DNA of 64,000 bases from assembly GCA_905221605.1 (NCBI GenBank), contig CAJNDS010002487.1:78501-142500 (forward strand), read 5' to 3'. The DNA comes from Symbiodinium natans (Eukaryota; Sar; Dinophyceae; Suessiales; Symbiodiniaceae). The position numbers were made by a program, and so were the translations under genes. Under the pieces are notes generated by a model. It was not told where the DNA came from, did not search any database, and worked only from the letters and a program-made list of their open reading frames with translations. This document shows, one piece after another, positions 54,207 to 63,990 of this stretch (the first letter of the stretch is position 1; every line of letters begins with the position of its first letter).

Positions 54207-54622
54207 GTGTAGCGGCGACAACAAGTTCAGCCTTGAGCTAGTCGATGCAGTGCGGGAAACTCATTGTGAAGAAACCACCGACGGCACAGAACAGGCTTTG
54301 GGAAGTCCAACTTTTGGCTCCTCTGGGCTACTGCTCAAACAGGCTTGATAAGATCTGGGAGGCTCGATCGCTTCTGCCTTAGTTCATGCCCAAGAAATCG
54401 TTTACGCACACTTGGCTACTTGGTGGATGGCGCTGTTGAGTGTTCCTCTGCTCTGCTATTGGCTCTATGCTCTGTGCTGCCCTGTCCTCGGCAGGGTCTC
54501 CATCGCAGAGAGCACAACACGTCTGCAACGTATCACTACAGCGAGTGACGCGTCTCAAAATCTGCTGCTCATCCCTACACATCGCAAAGTTGCATCGCAT
54601 GGCAACACAACAGAACGCATTT

Positions 54623-55490
54623 TCAGTACTTGGTGCTGCCGGTGAGCCACAACGGCGCGTCCACAGGCCCACCGCCCAACCTGCGATAGAACTCTTGCAA
54701 GCAAGCTGGAAACAACTTCAGTGGCCCGGACCCTGGCCGAGACGGCAGACGCTGCTGCCACAAAGCTGCGACCGTGGTACGCAAGTTTGCATGATGGGCT
54801 ACGAATGCGTAGCGCCGGTTGGTGCCGTCTCGGTTCAAGGGCAGCTCGATGCTGGTTTCGAGCGGCATGCTTGGTGCGCTGAAACGGATGAACCCTTCCA
54901 GCTCTGCCCTCGTGCATCGGGCAGGCACACAGTGAATTACCATCTTCGTGGTTTGGCTCCAAAGTGGGTGCAGATAGTGCAACCCTCTGGCACCCCAGAG
55001 TTCGTCCATGAGCAGGAGCTCAAGACCCCTCCAAAATCTCGTCTCCGGAACGCTGATGCACGAGAGCTTTCTGTACACATCTGCTGACGCTTGGCCGTCA
55101 GGTCGGAGCTGTAAAGATCCCTCGTGGGTCATCACCAAGTGAGACGGTGTCTCGATCTCCTGCGCAGGAGCTTCCGAGCTGAGGGCAAACAGGGTCCTGA
55201 CAATAATCACAGGCGCCAAAAGCACCTCCCACCCTTACCAGCAACGCCTCCAGCGAATCTGCGGAGTCTGTGGAGGCAACGCTTTCTGCGCAACCTCGTG
55301 GTGCGAATGGGGCAGGGTCTGAAAAAAAAACATCCGAGCATGTTGAGAGTTTGCGTTGGAGCGGCTGCTGCCTCTGGAGATCAAGACGGTGACAGAAGCC
55401 TCTTGCGGCAAGATGCTCATGGGGCTCGCGCATGTTGCAGATGAGTCGTCCGGCGAATCTGCTGCATCCTTCCCAGACAAAAAGTTCTTT
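54623..55490 (-). CDS. Mei2-like RNA-binding (RRM_2) protein gene
   Basis: Mei2-type RRMs bind RNA; the family is large in dinoflagellates. The last exon, 55159-54623, encodes TTKMVIHCVPARCTRAELEG (start of the fold, RNP2-like). It continues with NRRYAFVAHHA (RNP1-like), a KLFPA strand and LQEFYRRLGG, then PLWLTGSTKY and stop. This matches the order TTxMIRNIP..YT..L / GYAFVNF / KVxxVxxAxxQGLE of the family, with diverged aromatic positions. Upstream exon 55318-55239 (80 nt) is bracketed by T9CAG and a GTAAGG donor. The intron 55238-55160 is 79 nt and phases agree. A further Ser/Asp-rich exon starts at 55490 after GTTTCAG. The 5' end was not found. Confidence 0.6.
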
Positions 55491-55559
55491 CTGAAACACA
55501 GCAAGGGGTCAACAACCTACAACCAAGTGAAGCTTTGATGAGCCAGTGTCTGTGAAGCT

Positions 55560-55960
55560 ACTGCTAGTCGCTTGGATTGTCACCAACTTTCATTCGAGCA
55601 ATCACCACAAAGCAACTTCACAAAGGTTGCAATGGTTTTTTTTGCGAGATCTGCCTGGCCGTGCAGCTGTACAGGATCAAGCATCGTAGGGTGCAGTACG
55701 TACGTCCCTCTACTAACTTTCGGTCATCAGTTTTGGGGTTCGGGTGCTATTCAGGGATGCTTTGCCTCGTGTCGGCTCGCGATTTCTGTCAAACTTGGGA
55801 ACTGTCTAGCAGAAAGACCGTCAGGGGCGCCTGAATCGAAGGAAAGGCGCTGCAGCTCGTGCTGGCAGTGCCTCGCACGCGCGGTGCTTGGAGCTTAGCG
55901 CATGCCAGTGTTCAAGGACTTCCCCCAACTCTGCTGTCCGGCAAGCCGGGAGAAAAGCCA
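55560..55960. other. Upstream flank of the RRM gene, no clear exon
   Basis: Open frames on the plus strand (85-108 codons) overlap in two frames; none is recognised. Confidence 0.25.
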
Positions 55961-56001
55961 AGGCGAAGATTAGGGATCTATCCTCACATGACAAGGGGCT
56001 C

Positions 56002-56151
56002 CCTAAACCCTAAACCCTAAACCCTAAACCCTAAACCCTATAAACCCTAAACCCTATAAACCCTATAAACCCTAAACCCTATAAACCCTAAACCCTATAA
56101 ACCCTAAACCCTATAAACCCTAAACCCTATAAACCCTAAACCCTAAACCCC
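56002..56151 (-). repeat. CCCTAAA/CCCTATAAA higher-order array
   Basis: CCCTAAA and CCCTATAAA alternate regularly (16-bp unit) for about seven cycles. Confidence 0.95.
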
Positions 56152-56278
56152 ATCCTGAAAAGAAACAACTGAGGCAAGGAGCTCAAGGGCGATGCGAGGT
56201 GTGAAGCGTCCAGCTTGAAGTCCGCAGAATCCCACGCCTCCACGTCACAGAGCACCCCTACTGGGCCTACAAGATGAA

Positions 56279-56390
56279 AGGTTTAGGGTCTAGGGTTTAG
56301 GGTTTAGGGTTTAGGGTTTAGGGTTTAGGGTTCAGGGTTCAGGGTTGAGGGTTGAGGGTTGAGGGTTGAGGGTTTAGGGTTTAGGGTTTC
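56279..56390 (+). repeat. TTTAGGG array with TTGAGGG block
   Basis: Four consecutive TTGAGGG after TTCAGGG pairs. Confidence 0.95.
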
Positions 56391-56689
56391 ATGGAGTTGC
56401 CAAACATACTTCGGAGCCCCTGCAGGCCCCAGCAATATCTCGAAATGCACAGAGTCGCACGGCGAAAGCAACGGAGACACGGCCGATGTTAACCTTTTGG
56501 TAAAAATCCTTTTAAGCCCTTAAAGCCTTTAAAGTCTGCAAGGCCGGGCCCTTTCAAATTTTAGGACTTTCAAGACTTTAAGCTCTTCATAACATGTAAA
56601 ATGAATCCGAGAGGCTCTATTTTTCATAAACATTTAGAAAGGGTCCGGGAGGCCCTGGGACCCCGGGTCCTTACAACAAGCCTTTACAA

Positions 56690-56753
56690 GCCCTAAGCCC
56701 TAAGCCCTATAAACCCTAAACCCTAAACCCTAAACCCTAAACCCTAAACCCTG
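56690..56753 (-). repeat. CCCTAAA array
   Basis: Eight units, inside the 175-bp repeat region. Confidence 0.95.
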
Positions 56754-57129
56754 GCTGGGCCCGGTGGGATCTAAAAGGGTTGTTGAAGTTTTCATGGGAT
56801 CTATGAAACATGAAAGGGTCCGGGAGGCCCTGGGACCCCAGGCCCCGTTTAAGTTGCATTGAATCCCTAAAGACTTTGCAAACTACCCAATCTTGAACAT
56901 CTGAACGACCCGGCCCTTGAATTTTCCTTCCGGATGTGGAGGTTTTCAAGATGTTACGAAAACTCAAAGGGCCCGGAAGGCCGTGGGACCCCGGGACCCC
57001 CTTCAAAATTTTGCTACATCCTAAACGCCCGAAAAACCCTCTGAAGGGCCACGCACTTTAACATTTTAAGGATCACTCTCCGAGGGCCGGGGGCCCTTTT
57101 GACTTCGACTCCAAGGATTTCAACTTTTT

Positions 57130-57215
57130 CTACTGCTTGCTTAAGAACCCCAAAAGAAGAAACAAGAATAACAATCCCTGTATTAACCTTATAAGGAAGG
57201 ATATGAGTAGTTCAA
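57130..57215. mobile_element. MITE-like element, family CTACtATTTGCTTAAGAACC (right end lost)
   Basis: CTACTGCTTGCTTAAGAACC and the core CCTTATAAGGAAGGATAT. Confidence 0.55.
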
Positions 57216-57319
57216 GAGGTCAAGGAGGTGCCCCCTTTCAAACTCTATCGAGACCTGAAGCCTTAAAAAAAAACCGGGCGGTCTTGTCAATCCCGAAAGG
57301 TTTGGACAGATTTACACCA

Positions 57320-57396
57320 CCCTAAACCCTAAACTTCCTACTTCCTACTTCCTAAACCCTAAACCCTAAACCAACCCTAAACCCTAAACCCTAAAC
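57320..57396 (-). repeat. CCCTAAA array with CTTCCTA block
   Basis: Three CTTCCTA heptamers interrupt the CCCTAAA units. Confidence 0.9.
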
Positions 57397-57516
57397 CCGT
57401 TTTGATGTGTAATTTCAAGGGTCCGGGAGGGCCCCAGACCGCTTTTTTCATGAGACCCTCGGAGAATCCTTGTAACAGCCCTTACACTCTAGACGGCCAG
57501 GCCCTTGAAAGGTTGA

Positions 57517-57652
57517 AGGGTTTAGGGTTTAGGGTTTAGGGTTTAGGGTTTAGGGTTTAGGGTTTTACAGCTTTTCAGGATTTCCTTTGGAAACACCCAA
57601 AACCCTTACGATCGAAAAGGCCCCTAAACCCTAAACCCTAAACCTTAAACCC
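57517..57652. repeat. TTTAGGG then CCCTAAA arrays
   Basis: TTTAGGG 57517-57567 and CCCTAAA 57621-57652, tail-to-tail. Confidence 0.95.
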
Positions 57653-58162
57653 ATTTGAATGTTGAGGATGTGAATGTAAAAGGGGCCCCCGAACAACGTC
57701 TTCTTGACGTGTTGCAGAGAAAACCACAGAAGTCGCAACAACGGGTTTGCAACAATGGTTGACGTTGGTGTCCTAAATCCACCAAACCCACCCAATCCAG
57801 ATCACGCTTTGCCAAAGCGGGGCCTTGGGGGAGAAGGACAAAGCAGCCAGAGTCGTCATGACCTCGTCTGCAGTCAATTGAAGAGGTTTGCAGCAATCCG
57901 CACGGACAAAAGCTTTCAGGGTGGATGCCTCAGACTTTGCCCGCTTCAAACTGCAGCAGCTGGCCTTCTGACAGCTGCTAGCTCCCCCAACTTTGGGGAC
58001 CTGTAGATCCTGTAAATGCAAGCGTGGACAGCCTGAGCCTCAAATACTGCGGCACAAAGATCGACACGGTTGCAAGGCCACTTCTGCAAGAGTTTCCAGA
58101 CCTTGTGCGCGGCAGGGCTACGTACTTCTCAAAGTGTCCGAAGGGCCCGGGGCCGAGAAAGC

Positions 58163-58203
58163 ACCCTAAGCCCTAAACCCTAAACCCGAAACCCTAAACC
58201 CAA
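58163..58203 (-). repeat. CCCTAAA array
   Basis: Five units with CCCGAAA. Confidence 0.9.
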
Positions 58204-58601
58204 GAGAAGTCCGGAGCTTAAGTCATGGTGGTGTCACACTGCGGATGGCCCCACTCCGGCTTGCTGACCCCCGAAAGACGGACCTATGCTCCGTTCCTAT
58301 CAACGTTGAACCCCCTCAACCCTCTAACCCCAGACTCAAAGCCCGCTCCCCCCCCCAAGTATGATATTCTCATCCTGCACCATTGTTGGGTAATGAACAT
58401 CGATCATTGTTGTTCCTTATTGGGTTTAAGTACTCATAAGCGTGTGAAAAGCCTCTAAAGACCTCTGCAGCTTCGAGCCTGGGGCGGCTCTGCCCCTGCC
58501 GTCCAGGCCGGCATGGCCTGAGTTCTTCGGAGACGCATTTATGAGAGCCTTCCTTACTGAATGAACCCAAAAAGGGTTTATGGCGTCCATAGACCTCAAT
58601 T

Positions 58602-58724
58602 ATAGTAGGTAGTAGGTAGTAGGTAGTAGGTAGTAGGTAGTAGGTAGTAGGTAGTAGGTAGTAGGTAGTAGGTAGTAGGTAGTAGGTAGTAGGTAGTAGG
58701 TAGTAGGTAGTAGGTAGTAGGTAG
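58602..58724. repeat. TAGTAGG heptamer array
   Basis: About seventeen perfect TAGTAGG units, a heptamer different from the telomeric one. Confidence 0.97.
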
Positions 58725-59447
58725 CGGAGCTGCTAGTGGTAGCACAAGCAAATTGGTAGTCATCGTCGTCGCCGTAGTGGTAAAAGGCATATGATCCCAT
58801 TTCTGGGTTCGCTTGGTCCCCAAGGGAATTCGGCCGAAAAGGAAGTGTAGACGGCATCGGGAGACTAAAGGGATCCGATTTTTTGGTGCACTGAGCTTCC
58901 ATTGACCAGTCAGTGACTGGTCCAAGATGTGAGGTTTATGAAGGAGGTTCTTCGGATTCGGCACCTGCCCTAGCCGCCGCCGAAAGCCTGCATTTGCCTG
59001 CATCTTGGACCAGGGCAGTGTGAGTGATAGACGTTGTGTGTTGCTTCAGTTTCAGGATCCTAAACCCGAAACCAGGGGTTAAAGGGCACCCCAAGCCCGC
59101 AGCGTCTGTGGTGTTTCGGGCGTTGTGTCCTAGGAGCTCCGCTTCTGCTGTGCAGAACGGAACACTGCTGACGCCGACGCATGTCCCTGAGCTCATGGGC
59201 TTTAACGGTTTAGGGATTGGCATGCTTGCCTAAACTCCCAACCCTACCGAAAGCAGAAGCTAGCCACAAGGTCCATCCTGATACAAGACTCAACGAGCCT
59301 AGAAATTGGGGTCATGGACGCGAGCTACTACTACAATCCCGACTAAGATACATGGACGCCACAAACCCTGTTACGGTTCTTGTAGTCCCCAAGCGATTTT
59401 CGGGCCGTGGCTCCCGATTTGCACAAACCTCAAACCCCAAACCCACA

Positions 59448-59514
59448 AGGGTTTAGGATTTAGGGTTCAGGGTTCAGGGTTTAAGGTTCAGGGATCAGGG
59501 TTTAGGGTTTAGGG
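59448..59514 (+). repeat. Degenerate TTTAGGG array
   Basis: TTCAGGG, TTTAAGG and ATCAGGG variants. Confidence 0.9.
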
Positions 59515-59624
59515 TCCCCAACGCCTCCCTGAAGTCGTCCGGCCTGGTAAACTACGACACACATCCACACGGCAATGACCTGGGGCCAATCAAGTGAGCG
59601 TTCCCGGACTCAAGGTGAAGGTGT

Positions 59625-59726
59625 TGGGTTTAGGGTTTAGGGTTTGGGGTTTAGGGTTTAGGGATTAGGGATGAGGGTTTAGGGTTTAGGGTTTAGGGTT
59701 TGGGGTTTAGGGTTTAGGGTTTACTT
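59625..59726 (+). repeat. TTTAGGG array
   Basis: About fourteen units, two TTTGGGG. Confidence 0.95.
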
Positions 59727-59860
59727 GCCTTAGGGCCTTCAAGGTCGAGCATGAAGGCTTATGAAGGACTTGGGATGGAGCCAGAAACCTAAAGATCCTC
59801 TCGAGGAATTGGCCGCGGCCACACAAGGGACTAAAGCAGGGACCCTTACAAGGGACCTTA

Positions 59861-59956
59861 GAGGTTTAGGGTTTAGGGTTTAGGGTCTAGGGTTTAGGGT
59901 TTAGGGTTTAGGGTTTAGGGTTTAGGGTTTAGGGTTTAGGGTTTAGGGTTTAGGGG
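59861..59956 (+). repeat. TTTAGGG array
   Basis: About thirteen units. Confidence 0.97.
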
Positions 59957-60182
59957 CTGCTTGGGTATCTGGGGACTATGTAAGAGGTATAGAAAGGGGT
60001 TATATATCGGGGAAGAAGATCAAGGGCCTCTTCTAGGCGTCCCTCCTTGTACCCCTGAACTGTGGCCTCCAGATCCAGGGTGTGGGTGATGGCTCAGTCG
60101 CTTGAGGTTTCGAGCTTCCGGATCTGAGCTGCAGCGGTGCGTAGAACGTGGCTTCGCAGATCACACGGACGCTGGAATTTTC

Positions 60183-60305
60183 TAGGGTTTAGGGTTTAGG
60201 GTTTAGGGTATTTAGGGTTTAGGGTTTAGGGTATAGGGTATAGGGTATAGGGTTTAGGGTTTAGGGTTTAGGGTTTAGGGTTTAGGGTTTAGGGTTTAGG
60301 GTTTA
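60183..60305 (+). repeat. TTTAGGG array with TATAGGG block
   Basis: Three consecutive TATAGGG. Confidence 0.97.
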
Positions 60306-60676
60306 CTCCTCGAGCAACAGAAATCGGATCTTCCAGAGGTTGCAAAGACCCAGCAGCAGACTCCTACTGCAAAGGCCCCCCCCATCAACAAACTCAATCG
60401 GAGCCCCTCCCTAAATCCTATGAACCCAGCCCCATAACCCCCATAAGCCCTGTAAGCCCTCTAAGCCCTCTAGAAGCTCTAAACCCTAACCCGAAACCCT
60501 AGAGTCTACAAGCGCCATAAGACACCGGAGCCCCCAAGCCACCCCCCAACCCGCTTTGTCTGGGGCTCCTGTCCGCGCCGATTCCAAACTGGCAGAGCCG
60601 CCGCGCCGCACGCCGAACGCGTGAGAGCTGCTGCCACCTACCAGCGACGGTTTAGGGCTTGGGGTGTAAAAACTTA

Positions 60677-60755
60677 CCCTAAACCCTAGACCCTAAACCC
60701 TAAACCCTAAAACCGAAACCCCAAACCCTAAACCCTGAACCCTAAACCCTAAACC
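60677..60755 (-). repeat. CCCTAAA array
   Basis: About ten units, with CCCTAGA, CCGAAA and CCCTGAA variants. Confidence 0.95.
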
Positions 60756-61116
60756 GGAACTCTTCTGAATAACATTCTGATATCCGGAATCCAGAGCATA
60801 CATGGTTGTAGGCTACTACCCTAAGACCCCATTCTGGGATTCTGAGGCAGCCCCTGCAGAATACACATTTTACGGTGGTTTTCCCCTTGAGTTCTATATT
60901 GTGATAAACACAAAGAGACATAAGTTCTAAGCCAAAGAGGATCGGAATGGATGGCCACCAAAGTATTGCTTGATCTGTTGGTGGGTCCCACGGGGTTGAG
61001 TCCTGCGTATTATAGCGGCCTTCATCATTAGAATCGGGTCTTGAGGGCTATGATCGTGCATTTATGTAGGCCATAAAGGGCATACCATTCGTAATTATTC
61101 CGACCCCCTTGCTTTC

Positions 61117-61251
61117 CTACTATTTGCTTAAGAACCCCCCCCCAAAAAAAAAAAAATGAATAATAATAATAATAACCCCTATGCTATTACCCTTATAAGG
61201 AAGAATATGCCTTTGTTGGGGGGGGGGGGGTGGTTCTTAAGCAATTCGTAG
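61117..61251. mobile_element. MITE-like element, family CTACtATTTGCTTAAGAACC (type copy)
   Basis: CTACTATTTGCTTAAGAACC and the inverse GGTTCTTAAGCAATTCGTAG; C/G runs next to each arm; core CCCTTATAAGGAAGAATAT. Confidence 0.8.
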
Positions 61252-61259
61252 TTTCCCTA

Positions 61260-62030
61260 GCCACGAGTTCCGCTCACACTGCGCCTGAGACTGAGACGGT
61301 CGTGGTTCGGCACAGCAGAGTCAATCGAGAGATTGGTGGAGGCCCTGGCCGTGTTTTCTGCTGCTTTCTGCGCCATGTCGGCAAGGGAGCAACACTGAGC
61401 CATAGCTCGGATGGTATGAAAATGAACATTTTTTATCCCTGGTTGGGTTTTAGTATCCATAAATTCGTAACATGACCTTCAACAATGACCCAGAAAAGAG
61501 ACTTCAGGGTTGCTAGGGGCCCTCTGTGGGGCGACGTGTTTTGGGCTCGCGGCCTTTCTGGGTTGATCTGAGGTTTAGGGCCTTCCAGTTCTATAGAGTT
61601 GCTGTGATGTTGTTCGATGGCCTGTGGCTTTGGGTTCATTGACTTGTTCGGCCAGCACCTCACAGAGCACTGGACCCAAATAGTGGGATACCCCAAAAAG
61701 GTAACCCTAACTTCGGAAACCCCCATGCGACAAGCTGCATTCACGGGACACCCACACTTAAAACAAGATGTTACGACAGGAAGCTGCCGAGAAATTGTGT
61801 TGTAGCGAGGGGCATTCGAATTGGGTCCACCACCCGTTCGCTTGGAGGCCGTGGTGAGGAACAAACACCGTGAAGCCACCATAATCTCTGCCCGAGATCT
61901 CATAAACCCGGGGCAGAACTGATTTCTTCGACTAGCAGCAGCAAAACAACTGGTAAGCTAGTCACACGCCGACGAACCGCAGGTGGCTACGACGCCAACC
62001 ATGCATTTCAAAGCCTTGCAAGCAAGGCGT
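61260..62030. other. Short open frames only
   Basis: A plus-strand frame at 61617-61805 (YPKKVTLTSETPMRQAAFTG) looks protein-like; family unknown. Confidence 0.25.
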
Positions 62031-62035
62031 CCGTA

Positions 62036-62104
62036 CACCCTAAACCCAAAACCCCAAACCCTAAACTCTAAACCCTATAAACCCTAACCCTGAACCCTAA
62101 ACCC
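62036..62104 (-). repeat. CCCTAAA array, degenerate
   Basis: CCCAAAA, CCCCAAA and CCCTATAAA variants. Confidence 0.9.
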
Positions 62105-62284
62105 AAACTCCAAGCACTACATCCTGAACCCCCATGCCTCTCGAAGCTTGCCGAGACGGCGCTAGCTCCGCCATCTGAGGGTTGGGAACTGGCTTGGAAA
62201 GGGGCGTAAGCTGTCGGGCTGCACTGGTATCAACGAGGTTACTATACTCCCCTTAGAACCTTAATAAAAAAAATGTTTGGTACC

Positions 62285-62345
62285 CTCTTGGGTTTTATAT
62301 GAACAAAAAATAAATAAATATATATATATATAAACCCAAGGGGGA
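62285..62345. mobile_element. AT-rich hairpin
   Basis: CTTGGGTTTTATAT / ATATAAACCCAAG arms around an A/T-rich centre. Confidence 0.5.
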
Positions 62346-62394
62346 TATAGGTTAAGACTTCACATGTAGGCCAAGGCATGGCTCGGCTCACTTG

Positions 62395-62540
62395 TACCTC
62401 AAGAGCCCTAAAGCCCACATTTTTGGTAGGTTGCTCACTAGTCACTAGTCCTCGCGTCTTCGGCCAAAAACTCCCAATCCCCCGCTACGGATACAAATTG
62501 GGCAACCTACCAAAAAAAGTAGATGCGGGCTCTTGAGGTA
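62395..62540. mobile_element. MITE-like element with double inverted arms
   Basis: Outer arms TACCTCAAGAGCCC / GGGCTCTTGAGGTA and inner arms TTTTGGTAGGTTGC / GCAACCTACCAAAA are both perfect. Confidence 0.8.
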
Positions 62541-62668
62541 TTCTTGCTTCAGCTGTGCTATGCTGTGCTGCTTTCTTGCCGTCTGCTCTCGGCTGTTCTC
62601 TCCGGTTGCCTACTCTCAGAAGATTCCCCTCTGCCAGGGTCTACAAAAGCCCACGGACATGAGACTTC

Positions 62669-62725
62669 CCTAAACCCTAAACCCTAAACCCTAAACCCTA
62701 AACCCTAAACCCTAAACCCTAAACC
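62669..62725 (-). repeat. CCCTAAA array
   Basis: Eight units. Confidence 0.97.
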
Positions 62726-62866
62726 TAAAAAAATTGAAACGCCCACCCCAGCCACTCCACGAAGCGGGCGCCCAAGCCGGAAACCACCCCTTCGCCCAGC
62801 CCGAGGGCCCTCTCAGCCACCTAAAGCCTAAAAACCTGCAAACCCTCTCAACCCTACAGACCCTAA

Positions 62867-62985
62867 AGGTTTAGGGTTTAGGGTTTAGGGTTTAGGGTTT
62901 AGGGTTTAGGGTTTAGGGTTTAGGGTTTAGGGTTTAGGGTTTAGGGTTTAGGGTTTAGGGTTTAGGGTTTAGGGTTTAGGGTTTA
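62867..62985 (+). repeat. TTTAGGG array fused to a CCCTAAA remnant
   Basis: Seventeen units, then a GTTTAAAC palindrome and AAACCCTGCAAAACCCTAAA. Confidence 0.97.
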
Positions 62986-63162
62986 AACCCTGCAAAACCC
63001 TAAACCAAACCCCAATCCAAGCCCCTCCAAAGGTCATCAAAGCGCCTGTCCGAGACATGATGGACCGGAGCGCGTCCGTCGCATTCCAGACGAACCTGCA
63101 AAGATTCGAAACTCTAGGGTCTCCAGGCTTTAGGTGGATACTTGAGTTCTTGAGGCTCTTGC

Positions 63163-63281
63163 CTCATATGAAGTAGGGTATATATATCAAAAGGACACCA
63201 AATATCTACACTCACCAATACTATAAAGGAACCTTAGAAACACACTCACCAGTAACAGAAATATAAACCCCGCCTCATATG
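63163..63281. mobile_element. Dispersed element, family TCATRTGAAGTAGGGT
   Basis: CTCATATGAAGTAGGGT..ATAAACCCCGCCTCATATG; second copy of 44147-44274. Confidence 0.75.
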
Positions 63282-63338
63282 TTTCGTTTTCCGGGGCTCG
63301 CAGAGGCTGCGGATCTTGCAGCTTGAGCTCGTGAAGAT

Positions 63339-63500
63339 GTTTAGGGTTTGGGGTTTAGGGTTTAGGGTTTGGGGTTTAGGGTTTAGGGTTTAGGGTTTAG
63401 GGTTTAGGGTTTAGGGTTTGGGGTTTAGGGTTTGGGGTTTGGGGTTTAGGGTTTAGGGTTTAGGGTTTAGGGTTTAGGGTTTAGGGTTTAGGGTTTAGGG
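63339..63500 (+). repeat. TTTAGGG/TTTGGGG array
   Basis: About 23 units. Confidence 0.97.
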
Positions 63501-63717
63501 GTGGGAGGTTGGTGTCACCCTACATAAGCCAGAAGCAAGCTCCACCAAGACGCCGAGAAACACCTGCAAAGTGTTAGTGCCAGGCATCCTTCCCAAGCTC
63601 TGCAAGCCTTCCCGAATCTCCCCCTCCCAAAACACCCCCCCCCCCCCGATGGCCGAACTTCATCTAAACAAAAAAACCTAAGGTCCACAAAGAGGTTCAA
63701 AAAGGGCTCAAAGAGCT

Positions 63718-63788
63718 CAAACCCTAAACCCAAAACCCTAAACCCGAAACCCTAAACCCTAAACCCTAAACCCAAAACCCTAAACCCT
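63718..63788 (-). repeat. CCCTAAA array
   Basis: Ten units with CCCAAAA and CCCGAAA. Confidence 0.95.
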
Positions 63789-63807
63789 CCCGTCCCCCCA
63801 AGATGGC

Positions 63808-63856
63808 GCAGGCCTCAGGTAGGCGAAGACGGCGTTAGCCAGCTGCGACAGGTAGA
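63808..63856 (-). CDS. Candidate short exon between opposed arrays
   Basis: CTTCAG|G acceptor, reads VYLSQLANAVFAYL, possible GC donor (CTGAG|GCCTGC). Helical and hydrophobic; family unknown. Confidence 0.3.
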
Positions 63857-63876
63857 CCTGAAGGCTCCATGTTTGG

Positions 63877-63990
63877 AGGGTTTAGGGTTTAGGGTTTAGG
63901 GTTTTAGGGTTTAGGGTTTAGGGTTTAGGGTTTGGGGTTTAGGGTTTAGGGTTTAGGGTTTGGGGTTTAGGGTTTAGGGTTTAGGGTTTA
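63877..63990 (+). repeat. TTTAGGG array
   Basis: About fifteen units, with TTTGGGG variants. Confidence 0.97.

Larger units (their letters stand above)
56520..57510. repeat. Diverged ~175 bp tandem repeat
   Basis: GGGTCCGGGAGGCCCTGGGA near 56640 and 56816, with weaker copies near 56968 and 57418. Each is preceded by a TTTTCAT/ACGAAA stretch, and the module GGCCCTTKAAA lies at 56545, 56912 and 57495. Confidence 0.7.

Noticed and set aside
58596-59003. 135-codon minus-strand ORF
   Set aside because: Much of it is the TAGTAGG array read as YYLLPTT repeats.
18353-63990. CRISPR-like repeat-spacer pattern
   Set aside because: The repeat is a telomeric heptamer run of variable length and orientation, spacers vary in size, and the surrounding genes are eukaryotic.
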